DNA from: Vulcanimicrobiota bacterium
GTDB lineage: Bacteria > Vulcanimicrobiota > Vulcanimicrobiia > Vulcanimicrobiales > Vulcanimicrobiaceae
Direction of reading: 5' to 3'
Length of the DNA stretch: 64,000 bases
Assembly (NCBI GenBank): GCA_003151115.1
Contig: PLWS01000006.1
Location: 151,755 to 215,754, forward strand
In this document: piece after piece, positions 20,694-27,764 of the stretch
Layout: every line of letters begins with the position of its first letter
Position numbering within the stretch: position 1 is the stretch's first letter
Position numbers and translations under genes: made by a program
The notes under the pieces: model-generated
What the model was told of the DNA's origin: nothing
The model's input: only the letters and a program-made list of their open reading frames with translations
The model's database searches: none

Positions 20694-21005
20694 CAAAAGA
20701 CGGATCAAGCCGAACAAAACAGGACAACGAAAGCGGCGAGTGACGAGTGGCCGTGCCTGATCTCGTTCGCGCCCGTTCTGGGCGATTCGGACCAAATTGG
20801 CGGAACAATGGCGGAGTAAACAGCCGAACTCATCGGAGATCGACTAACGGTGCTGGATTACACGCCGAGCGAGATCACGACCGCACGATATCCGAGCGTC
20901 ATGGCAGTTAGATATCGTCACGGGACTTGGCAATCCGATCGCAATCACGGATGAAGGCGTGCCGCGCGTCTATCTCGATAATCCCGCGGGACGCAGGTGC
21001 TTGCG
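20694..21005. other. non-coding or decayed stretch beside the att-like repeat
   Basis: No convincing gene is visible. Short open frames across this stretch have no start signals. One frame ending just inside the next gene reads GLGNPIAITDEGVPRVYLDN, which looks protein-like but is unassignable and could be a relic of an integrated element's gene. Otherwise nothing is recognised. Confidence 0.4.
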
Positions 21006-22634
21006 CTATAAGAAGATGTTTCCGATCTCGACATTCGTCAGCGTTTCATAATAGTATGGCGGCGGCCCCGCAGAGTATCCGGGTGGATTGAGTTTCCCGC
21101 CCGGCGCGCATTCCGAACAGCCATCGCACGTGAGCGTGCGCTGCTCTGTGGGATTGATGAGAATGGGCGTCGCGCAGTTTGTTGTCTTGGGACTGGTCCA
21201 CACCGAGTTTTGGTGATAGAACGTGTCGAAGCCCACTGCGCACGCGTTCGCGGTACAGTTCGTGTACGCCACGCCGATCGCCGGCTGGGCGAAGATCGGT
21301 CGCGGATCGGGCGCCCAGCCGAAGCCCGTACCATTTCCTTTACCGTTGACGACCACGTTCGTCGCGGTGCAGTTGTCAAAGCCGATCGTCAGCCCCCACG
21401 CGCTGAATCCGGTCGCCTGCAAGTCTTGCGGATTGTTCGCGGTGATGTTGCTTGCCGAAGAATCCTTCACTGTGATGCCGACCCCATAGACCTCGACGCC
21501 CGTCGCCTTCGCGCCCGTGTTATACGGCGGTGGGCCGTCAACGATGGTGTCCGCGGTAAATCTCTCGACGCTAACCAGGCCGTCCAGAAACACCGAGAGG
21601 CCATGCACGTCATCACAACTCCCGGTCAAATTTAACGCAGAGCAATCGGAGTAGTTCAGGCTCAAACAGAGGATGGGACAGAATCCGAGTACCGTGTGTC
21701 CCGACCCTTTGATGTTGCCGCCGAATTGCGTTTTCAGATACTGCGCCGTGCAATTGCTCGTGTTCACATTGACCGATTTGATGCAGCTAAAGCCTATCAC
21801 GGCACCATCGAGGTTCTCGAGCAACCTGGTTTGGCAGTTGCTCACGCTGGCGCCTATCGTCGTGAGCAGAAAGATGCCCGCAGACGAATCCGCTTTCACC
21901 GTCATGTTCGTAATGTTGCAGTACGTGATTGCTACGTTGAGCGACTCGCTGACGAAGATGCCCGCCGGCGTTAGCAGGCGGATATTCAAATTCTGGATGC
22001 TCACCCCGGTGACGGTAACGTGCGAAATGTCCAGACCGCAGACGCCATCGGCGAAGATGCCATACTCCGTGGTATTGGCAATGGTCCCGTTAAAAATGTT
22101 GACGTTATCGAGCGCCGTGTTGGCGGAAGTTCCTACAAAAATGCCGGTGGTCTGCCAGGAAATATCCGGCACGGATGCCGTCAGCGTGTAGCCGCCCAAG
22201 TTCAGCGTCACATCGCTGCTGGCAATCGTAACCGCCGACGAGAGCGTGGCAGCAGGCGTCCACGTAAGGTCGCCGGCGAACGTGTATGTTCCGGGCAAGC
22301 GAATGACGATGCCCGAGGGTGGAATGCTCGTAATGATGTGGCTGAACTGCAGCTTTTGAGCGGACTGCTCGAAGTATCCCGCGTCATTACCTTTGAGCTT
22401 GTCGGCCCGATCGAAAAGCGCTGTGAGCGTTGCTTTGTCCAATGTGTTGAAAGCCGGATCGGAAAAAATTTGTTTGAAGTCGGGCAACGTCGCCAAGGTG
22501 GCGGCGCACGCTGAGGGACCGGCCGGTGGGGACGTGCTGCCGCCACAGGCCGCTAGCGCGCCGGTGGCAAGAATTCCGCCAAGGAGTTCGGCCCGCGTGA
22601 GATATTCTGGTCGGGTGCGCATCCATGATGTCAT
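21006..22634 (-). CDS. lipoprotein with right-handed parallel beta-helix
   Basis: A 542-residue predicted lipoprotein. The lipobox ATGALAAC ends at C30, followed by GGSTSPPAG. A helical segment (about residues 45-100) precedes a long repeat region of beta-helix rungs with N and I/V ladders (NVNIFNGTIANTTEYGIFAD, VAITYCNITNMTV, IGFDNCTATNVVV). This fold is shared by pectate lyases and polysaccharide-binding proteins, but no catalytic residues can be assigned. It is cysteine-rich for an exported protein (about 20 Cys). The gene sits inside the tRNA-Ala bracketed segment, divergent from a small ORF. Confidence 0.75.
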   Translation of the reverse strand: MTSWMRTRPEYLTRAELLGGILATGALAACGGSTSPPAGPSACAATLATLPDFKQIFSDPAFNTLDKATLTALFDRADKLKGNDAGYFEQSAQKLQFSHIITSIPPSGIVIRLPGTYTFAGDLTWTPAATLSSAVTIASSDVTLNLGGYTLTASVPDISWQTTGIFVGTSANTALDNVNIFNGTIANTTEYGIFADGVCGLDISHVTVTGVSIQNLNIRLLTPAGIFVSESLNVAITYCNITNMTVKADSSAGIFLLTTIGASVSNCQTRLLENLDGAVIGFSCIKSVNVNTSNCTAQYLKTQFGGNIKGSGHTVLGFCPILCLSLNYSDCSALNLTGSCDDVHGLSVFLDGLVSVERFTADTIVDGPPPYNTGAKATGVEVYGVGITVKDSSASNITANNPQDLQATGFSAWGLTIGFDNCTATNVVVNGKGNGTGFGWAPDPRPIFAQPAIGVAYTNCTANACAVGFDTFYHQNSVWTSPKTTNCATPILINPTEQRTLTCDGCSECAPGGKLNPPGYSAGPPPYYYETLTNVEIGNIFL

Positions 22635-22715
22635 CGGCGTATTTCTCCGGCATGGCCAAGAAACTCATCGGCTAGCGCACCTGTCGGCGTTGAAAAACCT
22701 AAGCTAAGGCCGAAA

Positions 22716-22742
22716 GATGCATCCTTAAATGAGCGATGCATC
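22716..22742. promoter_or_regulatory. paired GATGCATC palindromes in divergent spacer
   Basis: Two copies of the self-complementary octamer GATGCATC (22716-22723 and 22735-22742) lie 19 bases apart, flanking the ATG at 22729. They stand between the beta-helix lipoprotein and the small ORF. The spacing is close to two helical turns, so they could form a dimer-of-dimers operator. No regulator is known. Confidence 0.3.
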
Positions 22743-22965
22743 ACGTTCCTTCGCGTACGTCAATCAACATCAGGATCCCTTCGCCACGCTTTATCGTGTA
22801 GCTCTCCGTATCGGCGCCCGCAAAGGCGAGTTGCTAGCGCTCCGCGTTAACGACAGATCAGTGGCCATTTCGAGGCGCACATCGCAAATATTTACGATGC
22901 TACTAGAAGTGGCGCACCAAGAAAGCATCGCTTCGATAATAGCTTCTAAGCTCAAACGTAACTAA
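22729..22965 (+). CDS. small ORF, recombinase-box or winged-helix fragment
   Basis: A 78-residue frame. Its middle, ALRIGARKGELLALRVNDR, resembles box I of tyrosine recombinases (xLxTGxRxGELLALRWxD), which would fit the flanking att-like repeats. However, the following helix-rich SVAISRRTSQIFTMLLEVA fits the N-terminal part of an OmpR or BTAD-type winged helix at least as well. No catalytic RHRY set is present, so at best it is a remnant. There is no strong ribosome site. It may not be expressed. Confidence 0.35.
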   Translation: MSDASRSFAYVNQHQDPFATLYRVALRIGARKGELLALRVNDRSVAISRRTSQIFTMLLEVAHQESIASIIASKLKRN

Positions 22966-23046
22966 ACCGTGCGGGAAGGGCCTTTTTTAAGCCGAAAAGA
23001 AGGGGCAACAAAAGATCCGCACCTCTAAGAAGGTGGGGAGCTGCGC

Positions 23047-23066
23047 TTTTTTTTTGGGGGGGGGGG
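23047..23066 (+). promoter_or_regulatory. T9-G11 homopolymer tract just upstream of a surface lipoprotein
   Basis: Nine T (23047-23055) run directly into eleven G (23056-23066), ending six bases before ATG 23073. The G tract occupies the ribosome-binding position. Length changes by slipped-strand mispairing would alter spacing or promoter geometry, as in phase-variable surface genes of other bacteria. Confidence 0.6.
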
Positions 23067-23072
23067 ACGACC

Positions 23073-25259
23073 ATGATTGCTTTCGTTAGAAAGTACGCGC
23101 CGCGCGCTTTGGGCTTTGCCGCATTTGTAGCACTTGCGGCTTGCTCTTCGCATGGGATCGCGCCGACGTCGTCGGGACCGAAGGTAATTCCGATGACGCC
23201 GACCTCGGTTTCCCCCGGTAAAATTCAGGCACCGCCGATGGCAAAACCGGCAATCGTACCGATGGACACCAACGTAAAACCGAACGACGCGATTGGGTCT
23301 CCGTTCTGGCAACCGATTCCCGGAACGGGGTCGTTTGCAGCCGCGGGTACCGATGGCTCACTTTGGGTGCTTTCAGATCAGCCGGCCGGTTCCGATAAGT
23401 TCATCTATCACTTTGTGAACGGCGTCTGGACACAAGCCGCGGGCACGGCTACGCGTTTGGCGGTAGGACCGAATAATACACTGTATGCCATCAATTCCGG
23501 CGGCGGCGCCTACCAATATAATTCCGGCACAAATACTTTTACGCCGCTCGGTGGCGGTTGTAGCGATATAACCGTCGCGAGCGACGGATCGGTCTACGTG
23601 CTGTCCAATGGCAACGCTCCGGGAAGCGACCAGGCCATTTGGCACTACATCAATGGCGGCTGGACGCAAGCCGCCGGCTCGGGTGTTCGCATTGCCGGCA
23701 ATTGGGACCCGCAAACCTACACCCTGAACAATGGCGGCGGGACGATCGCTGCCGGCGGCTTGTATATCGTGAACTCTTTGGGCGCGATCTATTACGAGAA
23801 TACATCCCAAGCGTTTGCACTTCTTCCGGGGCAAGCTTCCAGCATCGCTCCGACGAGTAGCAGCGGCCTCTATGTCCTCGGTGCAACCGCCGGCTCGGGC
23901 GGATATCCGATCTTTTATTTCGATCTGGATGCCCAGAGCTACGGAAGCCCGCTCGGATCGGCTGTTAACATCAGCACTGATACGATCAATCTCTATGCGG
24001 TCGGCACTGCGGGTGGCCTTTACTACACGAACCGGAACTCGAAGGACACGCTGACGCTTCGAGTCGTCAACAATTCGGGCATAACCCCGGCGTATGTGAC
24101 GATCATCGGTCTGAACGGCACCGATAATACGGACACGTCCCGCTACCATGTTACCGCTTCAGGACAAGCGGTGAAATTCGCAAGCGGGGATTTCACCTCC
24201 ATTAACGGTGGCGCGCAAGGAACAACGACGAGCTACAACATTCCGCTATCTCCGGGGTTGACGATGCCGCTGCCATATTTGAAGTCTGCACGTATTTTCA
24301 TCAGCCTTGGAGCCCCATTTATTACAGTTGCAAATCTCTCCGACCTGAGTTGGGCAAGCCCGGATGATTGGGGTACGGCAACGGATCCGAACTTTAATAT
24401 TCTGAACGACTTCATAGAATTCAACTATCAGATCAATCCAGATACGCATCGATCGCAGCTTTTCGCGAACCTCACTCAGGTCGACATGTTGAGCATTCCG
24501 ATGCAGCAAATAGTGACCGGCTCGACTCATGGGACCCAAACCACCGGCATTCAGCCGAATTCACGGGCAGCGATCATGAACGCCCTCTTGGCCGATCCGA
24601 ACTTTTCGGTGCTCGTCATTAATAAAACCGCAACCGGCACGAGTGTATCTCCGCTACGCGCGATTTCGGTAAAGCATGCACTCTACAATACCGATCACAG
24701 TTTACCGAATGTCCCGCACTGGGCAAACATGTCGTATTTCGACAACTACATCAGTGCGGTCTGGACTTTTTACAAATCGCACACCTTGACGCTCTACACC
24801 AGTGGGTTTGGGACGTATACCGGTACAGTGAATTCAGCGAACCAATTCGTATTCTCGCAGGCCGGCAAACCGGACGTCGTCTTTCCGGTTCCTACCAGCG
24901 AGGACGCGCTGACTGGAACCGGACAGATGGTTTCGCTACCTTGCGGTGGCTGGTCAGGCGTCCTCTTCGATGCCTGCAAAGAGCTCGTAAGTATGCTGAG
25001 CGCCGGAATCAACCGCTCTTCCCTGTTGTTGGACCAATCGGTTTCACGCAACGCTAGTCATCCCTGCAATCTCGCACCGTTCTACACAACGACGCCGACC
25101 AATCTGTATTCGCAGATTCTGCACAAGTATAGTGCGCCGACTGTGCAGGCACCGGGCGGAGCCGCCTATGGGTTCGATTACGATGACGTTTGCGATCAAA
25201 GTTCAACCTTAGCCGACGATAGCCCAACAGCTTGGTCGATTACGATCGAACCGTTCTAA
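23073..25259 (+). CDS. lipoprotein: tectonin-like propeller fused to GH64-type beta-1,3-glucanase
   Basis: A 728-residue predicted lipoprotein. The signal ends at LAAC (C24), followed by linker SPGKIQAPPMAKPAIVP. Residues about 75-320 form a propeller (GSLWVLSD, VYVLSNGN, IWHYINGGW) paralogous to that of the 18004 gene. From about 325 the sequence matches GH64/thaumatin-like laminaripentaose-producing beta-1,3-glucanases. It has LRVVNNSG, DFIEFNY with candidate acid E449, LTQVDMLSIPM with candidate D471, NLYSQILHKYS and the C-terminal YGFDYDDVCDQSS. It would degrade fungal or algal beta-1,3-glucan at the cell surface. The gene lies between the tRNA-Ala repeats. Confidence 0.8.
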   Translation: MIAFVRKYAPRALGFAAFVALAACSSHGIAPTSSGPKVIPMTPTSVSPGKIQAPPMAKPAIVPMDTNVKPNDAIGSPFWQPIPGTGSFAAAGTDGSLWVLSDQPAGSDKFIYHFVNGVWTQAAGTATRLAVGPNNTLYAINSGGGAYQYNSGTNTFTPLGGGCSDITVASDGSVYVLSNGNAPGSDQAIWHYINGGWTQAAGSGVRIAGNWDPQTYTLNNGGGTIAAGGLYIVNSLGAIYYENTSQAFALLPGQASSIAPTSSSGLYVLGATAGSGGYPIFYFDLDAQSYGSPLGSAVNISTDTINLYAVGTAGGLYYTNRNSKDTLTLRVVNNSGITPAYVTIIGLNGTDNTDTSRYHVTASGQAVKFASGDFTSINGGAQGTTTSYNIPLSPGLTMPLPYLKSARIFISLGAPFITVANLSDLSWASPDDWGTATDPNFNILNDFIEFNYQINPDTHRSQLFANLTQVDMLSIPMQQIVTGSTHGTQTTGIQPNSRAAIMNALLADPNFSVLVINKTATGTSVSPLRAISVKHALYNTDHSLPNVPHWANMSYFDNYISAVWTFYKSHTLTLYTSGFGTYTGTVNSANQFVFSQAGKPDVVFPVPTSEDALTGTGQMVSLPCGGWSGVLFDACKELVSMLSAGINRSSLLLDQSVSRNASHPCNLAPFYTTTPTNLYSQILHKYSAPTVQAPGGAAYGFDYDDVCDQSSTLADDSPTAWSITIEPF

Positions 25260-25555
25260 GGAGCAAACCGGGTGATTGTTGGTAGCGCCAACCGGAATCG
25301 AAACCGCGGGCCAGTTCATAGCATCCATATGGATTGCCATGGGCTCGGTGAGGAGCGCAGGATCACGCCGAGGACTTCTCACCACGCTCTACATCTCGCC
25401 CTCGTCTTAACGGACGCACATCCGCGGTGCATCGGCTCGCATCGCAACATGCTTGAGCATGCCAGGGCACGGCGTGCCGTGCCCCGAGCGGAAGAGGAAC
25501 CGCCGGACCGCAAGTTCGGAGCGCGGTACCGAGCGCAAAACGGGCTCTAGATTTG
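25260..25555. other. intergenic stretch with hairpins, no convincing gene
   Basis: No gene is supported. A 92-codon open frame here is rich in His and Arg and lacks a start signal. The stretch holds a CATGC/GCATG hairpin (25449-25462) followed by a perfect 20-base palindrome (25465-25484). These may close transcription of the glucanase gene. Confidence 0.5.
25465..25484. repeat. 20-base palindrome, REP-like
   Basis: GGGCACGGC-GT-GCCGTGCCC is a perfect inverted repeat without a following U tract. It shares the CGTGCC/GGCACG core with the 18049-18067 palindrome. Confidence 0.5.
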
Positions 25556-25628
25556 TGGAGATGGGGGGACTCGAACCCCCGACCCCTTACATGCGAAGCA
25601 AGTGCTCTACCAGCTGAGCTACATCCCC
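25556..25628 (-). tRNA. tRNA-Ala (anticodon CGC)
   Basis: A complete 73-nt cloverleaf: acceptor GGGGATG/CATCTCC with the alanine identity pair G3:U70, D-arm GCTC/GAGC, anticodon stem CTTGC/GTAAG with loop TTCGCAT, five-base variable loop and T-arm GGGGG-TTCGAGT-CCCCC. The anticodon CGC reads GCG. CCA is not encoded: the genome reads CAA after the discriminator A. The displaced fragment at 20647 does encode CCA. Confidence 0.97.
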
Positions 25629-25655
25629 ACGAATCGTTAAGCGGCAGCGCGGCTG

Positions 25656-25685
25656 ATTATACGGCCGGGCGCAAGGGCCTGTCAA
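25656..25685 (-). promoter_or_regulatory. consensus sigma-70 promoter of tRNA-Ala
   Basis: On the minus strand TTGACA (25685-25680), an 18-base spacer and TATAAT (25661-25656) are both perfect consensus boxes. Transcription would start about 20 bases before the mature tRNA 5' end. Confidence 0.88.
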
Positions 25686-25706
25686 AGGTAAGACCGCAAG
25701 AATGAT

Positions 25707-25725
25707 TTTGCAAACCATTCGCAAA
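25707..25725. promoter_or_regulatory. candidate Fur-family operator
   Basis: TTTGC-9-GCAAA forms a 19-base inverted repeat ending 10 bases before the fur-like start codon, inside the only promoter space of the metal-uptake operon. Its size fits an autoregulatory Fur/Zur-type site, although the bases differ from classic boxes. Confidence 0.45.
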
Positions 25726-25735
25726 TTAGGGCGAT

Positions 25736-26119
25736 ATGCGAGCCGCCTACGCCACCAGACCGCGCGAACAGGTCTCGGCCGTGCTGCGGCGCGAGAAGCG
25801 GTACCTTTCCGCGGCTGAAATTCACGCCATTTTGCGCAAATCGCGCGCGAACGTGTCGCTTTCCACGGTGTACCGGACCCTGGATCTCCTTGCCGGCAAG
25901 GGCGAGGCGAGCGCGCGCGTAGACGAGCGCGGCGAGGCGACGTTCGTCGTCTGCGACCAGTCGCACCACCATCACGCGGTCTGCAACACCTGCGGAAAAG
26001 TCGAGGACGTTTCGTGCGAGGCGATCGAAAGCGTCGCCAACGCGTTGCGTTCCCACCACGGTTTCAAACTCGCCGATCACGAGATGGAGTTTTTCGGAAC
26101 GTGCGGAGCGTGCAGATGA
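25736..26119 (+). CDS. Fur-family metalloregulator (Zur/Fur type)
   Basis: A 127-residue metal-sensing repressor. The winged helix (residues 10-60) has LSAAEIHAIL and the recognition helix VSLSTVYRTLDLL. The dimerisation domain has the histidine cluster SHHHHAVC, and structural zinc ligands C83/C86 and C123/C126 (TCGACR end). It heads an operon with an ABC importer, and its stop overlaps the binding-protein start (ATGA), so it probably represses that importer. The metal (zinc, manganese or iron) cannot be fixed from sequence; zinc is favoured by the transporter family. Confidence 0.9.
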   Translation: MRAAYATRPREQVSAVLRREKRYLSAAEIHAILRKSRANVSLSTVYRTLDLLAGKGEASARVDERGEATFVVCDQSHHHHAVCNTCGKVEDVSCEAIESVANALRSHHGFKLADHEMEFFGTCGACR

Positions 26120-27024
26120 AAGGCGCGTCGTTATTTCTTGTTGCTTTGCTTGGTGCGTGCGGGGCCTCGACAAGCTCGGCCGTGGTTCGACAGGCTCACC
26201 ATGACAATACCGTAACCGGCCAAAACAATACATCGGCAATACGCGTCGTAACGACGTTTTCGACGCTGAATTCTTTTGTCGAAGCCGTCGGCGGTTCATA
26301 TGTGACGGTGCACAACCTCGTGCCGATCGGCGCGTCGCCCGAGACGTATCAACCCACGCCGCAAGATATCACAACCTTGGCCGACGCGCAGCTTCTCGTC
26401 GAGAACGGAACCGGAATCGAAGTTTGGCTTCAGCACACGATTTCGACAGCGAGCAATCCCAATCTACGCATCCTCATCCTCTCTGACGGGCTGAAGCACA
26501 TCGACCATAATCCGCACCTTTGGATGGACCCGGTACTCGCCGGGTTGTACGTCGGTAAAGTTGCGCGCGCGCTCAGCCTGATGGATCCGCCACACACGGC
26601 CGACTATCAACGCAATGCGGCAGCGTACCAGCAGAAGTTGGTCGCTTTGCAAAATGAAATCGCGAAATCGATCGCGACCATTCCGCCGCAACGCCGGACG
26701 ATGATCGTCTTCCATAATGCCTGGCAATACTACAACGACCGGTTCGGCATCCGGACGATAGGCGTCATTGAAGTCTCGCCGGGGCAAGAACCCAACCCCG
26801 CTTACATCGCGAGCCTTGTCGACCTCGCGCGCAAAAACAACGTTCGCGCGGTTTTCTCCGAACCTGAATACAGCCCGAAGATCGCGCAAGCGCTAGCCAA
26901 GAGTGCCGGCATTCGAACCGTCAGCGATCTCTACGACGACTCGATCGCTAACAACGCGCTCGTCCACGATTACATCAGCATGCTGCGATATGACACGGGA
27001 GTGATCGTACGGGCTCTGCGGTGA
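26116..27024 (+). CDS. metal ABC transporter substrate-binding lipoprotein (ZnuA/TroA family)
   Basis: A 302-residue cluster A-I solute-binding protein. The lipobox ends at C15 (VALLGAC). Two lobes are joined by a long helix. Ligand positions read: E76 in GASPETYQPTP, where the family normally has His; H134 in NPHLWMDP; H200 in VFHNAWQYY; D275 in DLYDDS. The swap of the first His for Glu may change metal preference. Residues about 16-32 (including VVRQAHHD) are encoded by copies of a dispersed repeat, expanding the linker after the lipid anchor. ATGA and GTGA overlaps join it to its neighbours. Confidence 0.92.
   Translation: MKGASLFLVALLGACGASTSSAVVRQAHHDNTVTGQNNTSAIRVVTTFSTLNSFVEAVGGSYVTVHNLVPIGASPETYQPTPQDITTLADAQLLVENGTGIEVWLQHTISTASNPNLRILILSDGLKHIDHNPHLWMDPVLAGLYVGKVARALSLMDPPHTADYQRNAAAYQQKLVALQNEIAKSIATIPPQRRTMIVFHNAWQYYNDRFGIRTIGVIEVSPGQEPNPAYIASLVDLARKNNVRAVFSEPEYSPKIAQALAKSAGIRTVSDLYDDSIANNALVHDYISMLRYDTGVIVRALR
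26165..26206. repeat. dispersed TTCGACxxGCTC-type repeat inside the binding-protein gene
   Basis: Two adjacent copies, CCTCGACAAGCTCGG and GGTTCGACAGGCTCACCATGAC, encode part of the post-lipobox linker in frame. Related copies occur at 34749-34775 and 43676-43704. Confidence 0.6.
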
Positions 27025-27764
27025 GCGACGCCATCGTCGTCTCGGACCTCGTGGTTCGATACGAGAACGTGCTGGCGCTCGACGGCGCCAGCCTGACGGC
27101 CGGTTTCGGGCAAGCGCTCGGAATCGTCGGTCCGAACGGTTCGGGGAAATCGACGCTGCTCAAAACAATCGCAGGGCTGCTGCCGCCGGCGGCCGGAAGC
27201 GTCTGCGTGCTCGGGAAGGAACCGCGCGAGCTGCCGCCGGGCACGATCGCCTATGTGCCGCAGATCGAAGCCGTCGACTGGAGTTTTCCGGCGACCGTAT
27301 GGGACGTTGTCGCCATGGGCCGTTTTCCGCGGCTGGGGATGTTCCGCCGTTTCGGAAACGAAGATCGAAAAGCCGTGCGGCGCGCGCTCGCGCAGCTGCG
27401 CATGGAAGAACTCTCGGGGCGCCACATTTCTGCGCTCTCGGGCGGACAGCAGCAGCGCGCATTTGTCGCCCGCGCGATCGCGCAAGAACCGCGCGTACTC
27501 TTGCTCGACGAACCGACGACGGGCGTCGATGAACGAACCGAGGAGTCGTTGCGCGAAGTCGTCCGCGAGTTGGTCGGTGCGGGATTGCCCGTCCTGATGG
27601 CAACGCACGATCTCGAGCGCGCGTCGGACTGGTTCGATCGCCTGGTCGTGATCGACCGGCGCGTCATTGCGATCGGAACGCCCGACGAAGTTGCGCGCAG
27701 CGGCGCCTACGCGGCCATCCGCGAGCACACACACACGCACGGCCACATGCGCACGGACCGATGA
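27021..27764 (+). CDS. metal ABC transporter ATP-binding protein (ZnuC family)
   Basis: A 247-residue ABC ATPase powering metal import. Walker A GPNGSGKST, Q-loop VPQIEAVDW, signature LSGGQQQRAFVARA, Walker B VLLLDEPTTGVD and switch histidine MATHDLERA are intact. The C-terminus ends in a His-rich tail (REHTHTHGHMRTDR), which may bind metal. The start is GTG 27021, overlapping the upstream stop. The next gene overlaps by ATGA. Confidence 0.95.
   Translation: MSDAIVVSDLVVRYENVLALDGASLTAGFGQALGIVGPNGSGKSTLLKTIAGLLPPAAGSVCVLGKEPRELPPGTIAYVPQIEAVDWSFPATVWDVVAMGRFPRLGMFRRFGNEDRKAVRRALAQLRMEELSGRHISALSGGQQQRAFVARAIAQEPRVLLLDEPTTGVDERTEESLREVVRELVGAGLPVLMATHDLERASDWFDRLVVIDRRVIAIGTPDEVARSGAYAAIREHTHTHGHMRTDR

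Noticed and set aside
20538-20819. 93-codon plus-strand frame reading MVEMGDSNPLPLTCEA in its middle
   Set aside because: It is a translation across the tRNA-Ala fragment, a frequent artefact, with no start signal.
23047-23066. T9 tract as the end of an intrinsic terminator
   Set aside because: Only a weak CACCT/AGGTG hairpin lies upstream and it is separated from the T run by about 12 bases.
25272-25550. 92-codon His/Arg-rich frame before tRNA-Ala
   Set aside because: No ribosome site, runs through palindromes, and composition unlike neighbouring genes.
25682-26299. 205-codon minus-strand frame over fur and the binding-protein start
   Set aside because: Shadow of two genes; the HGEPVEPR stretch comes from the dispersed repeat read backwards.
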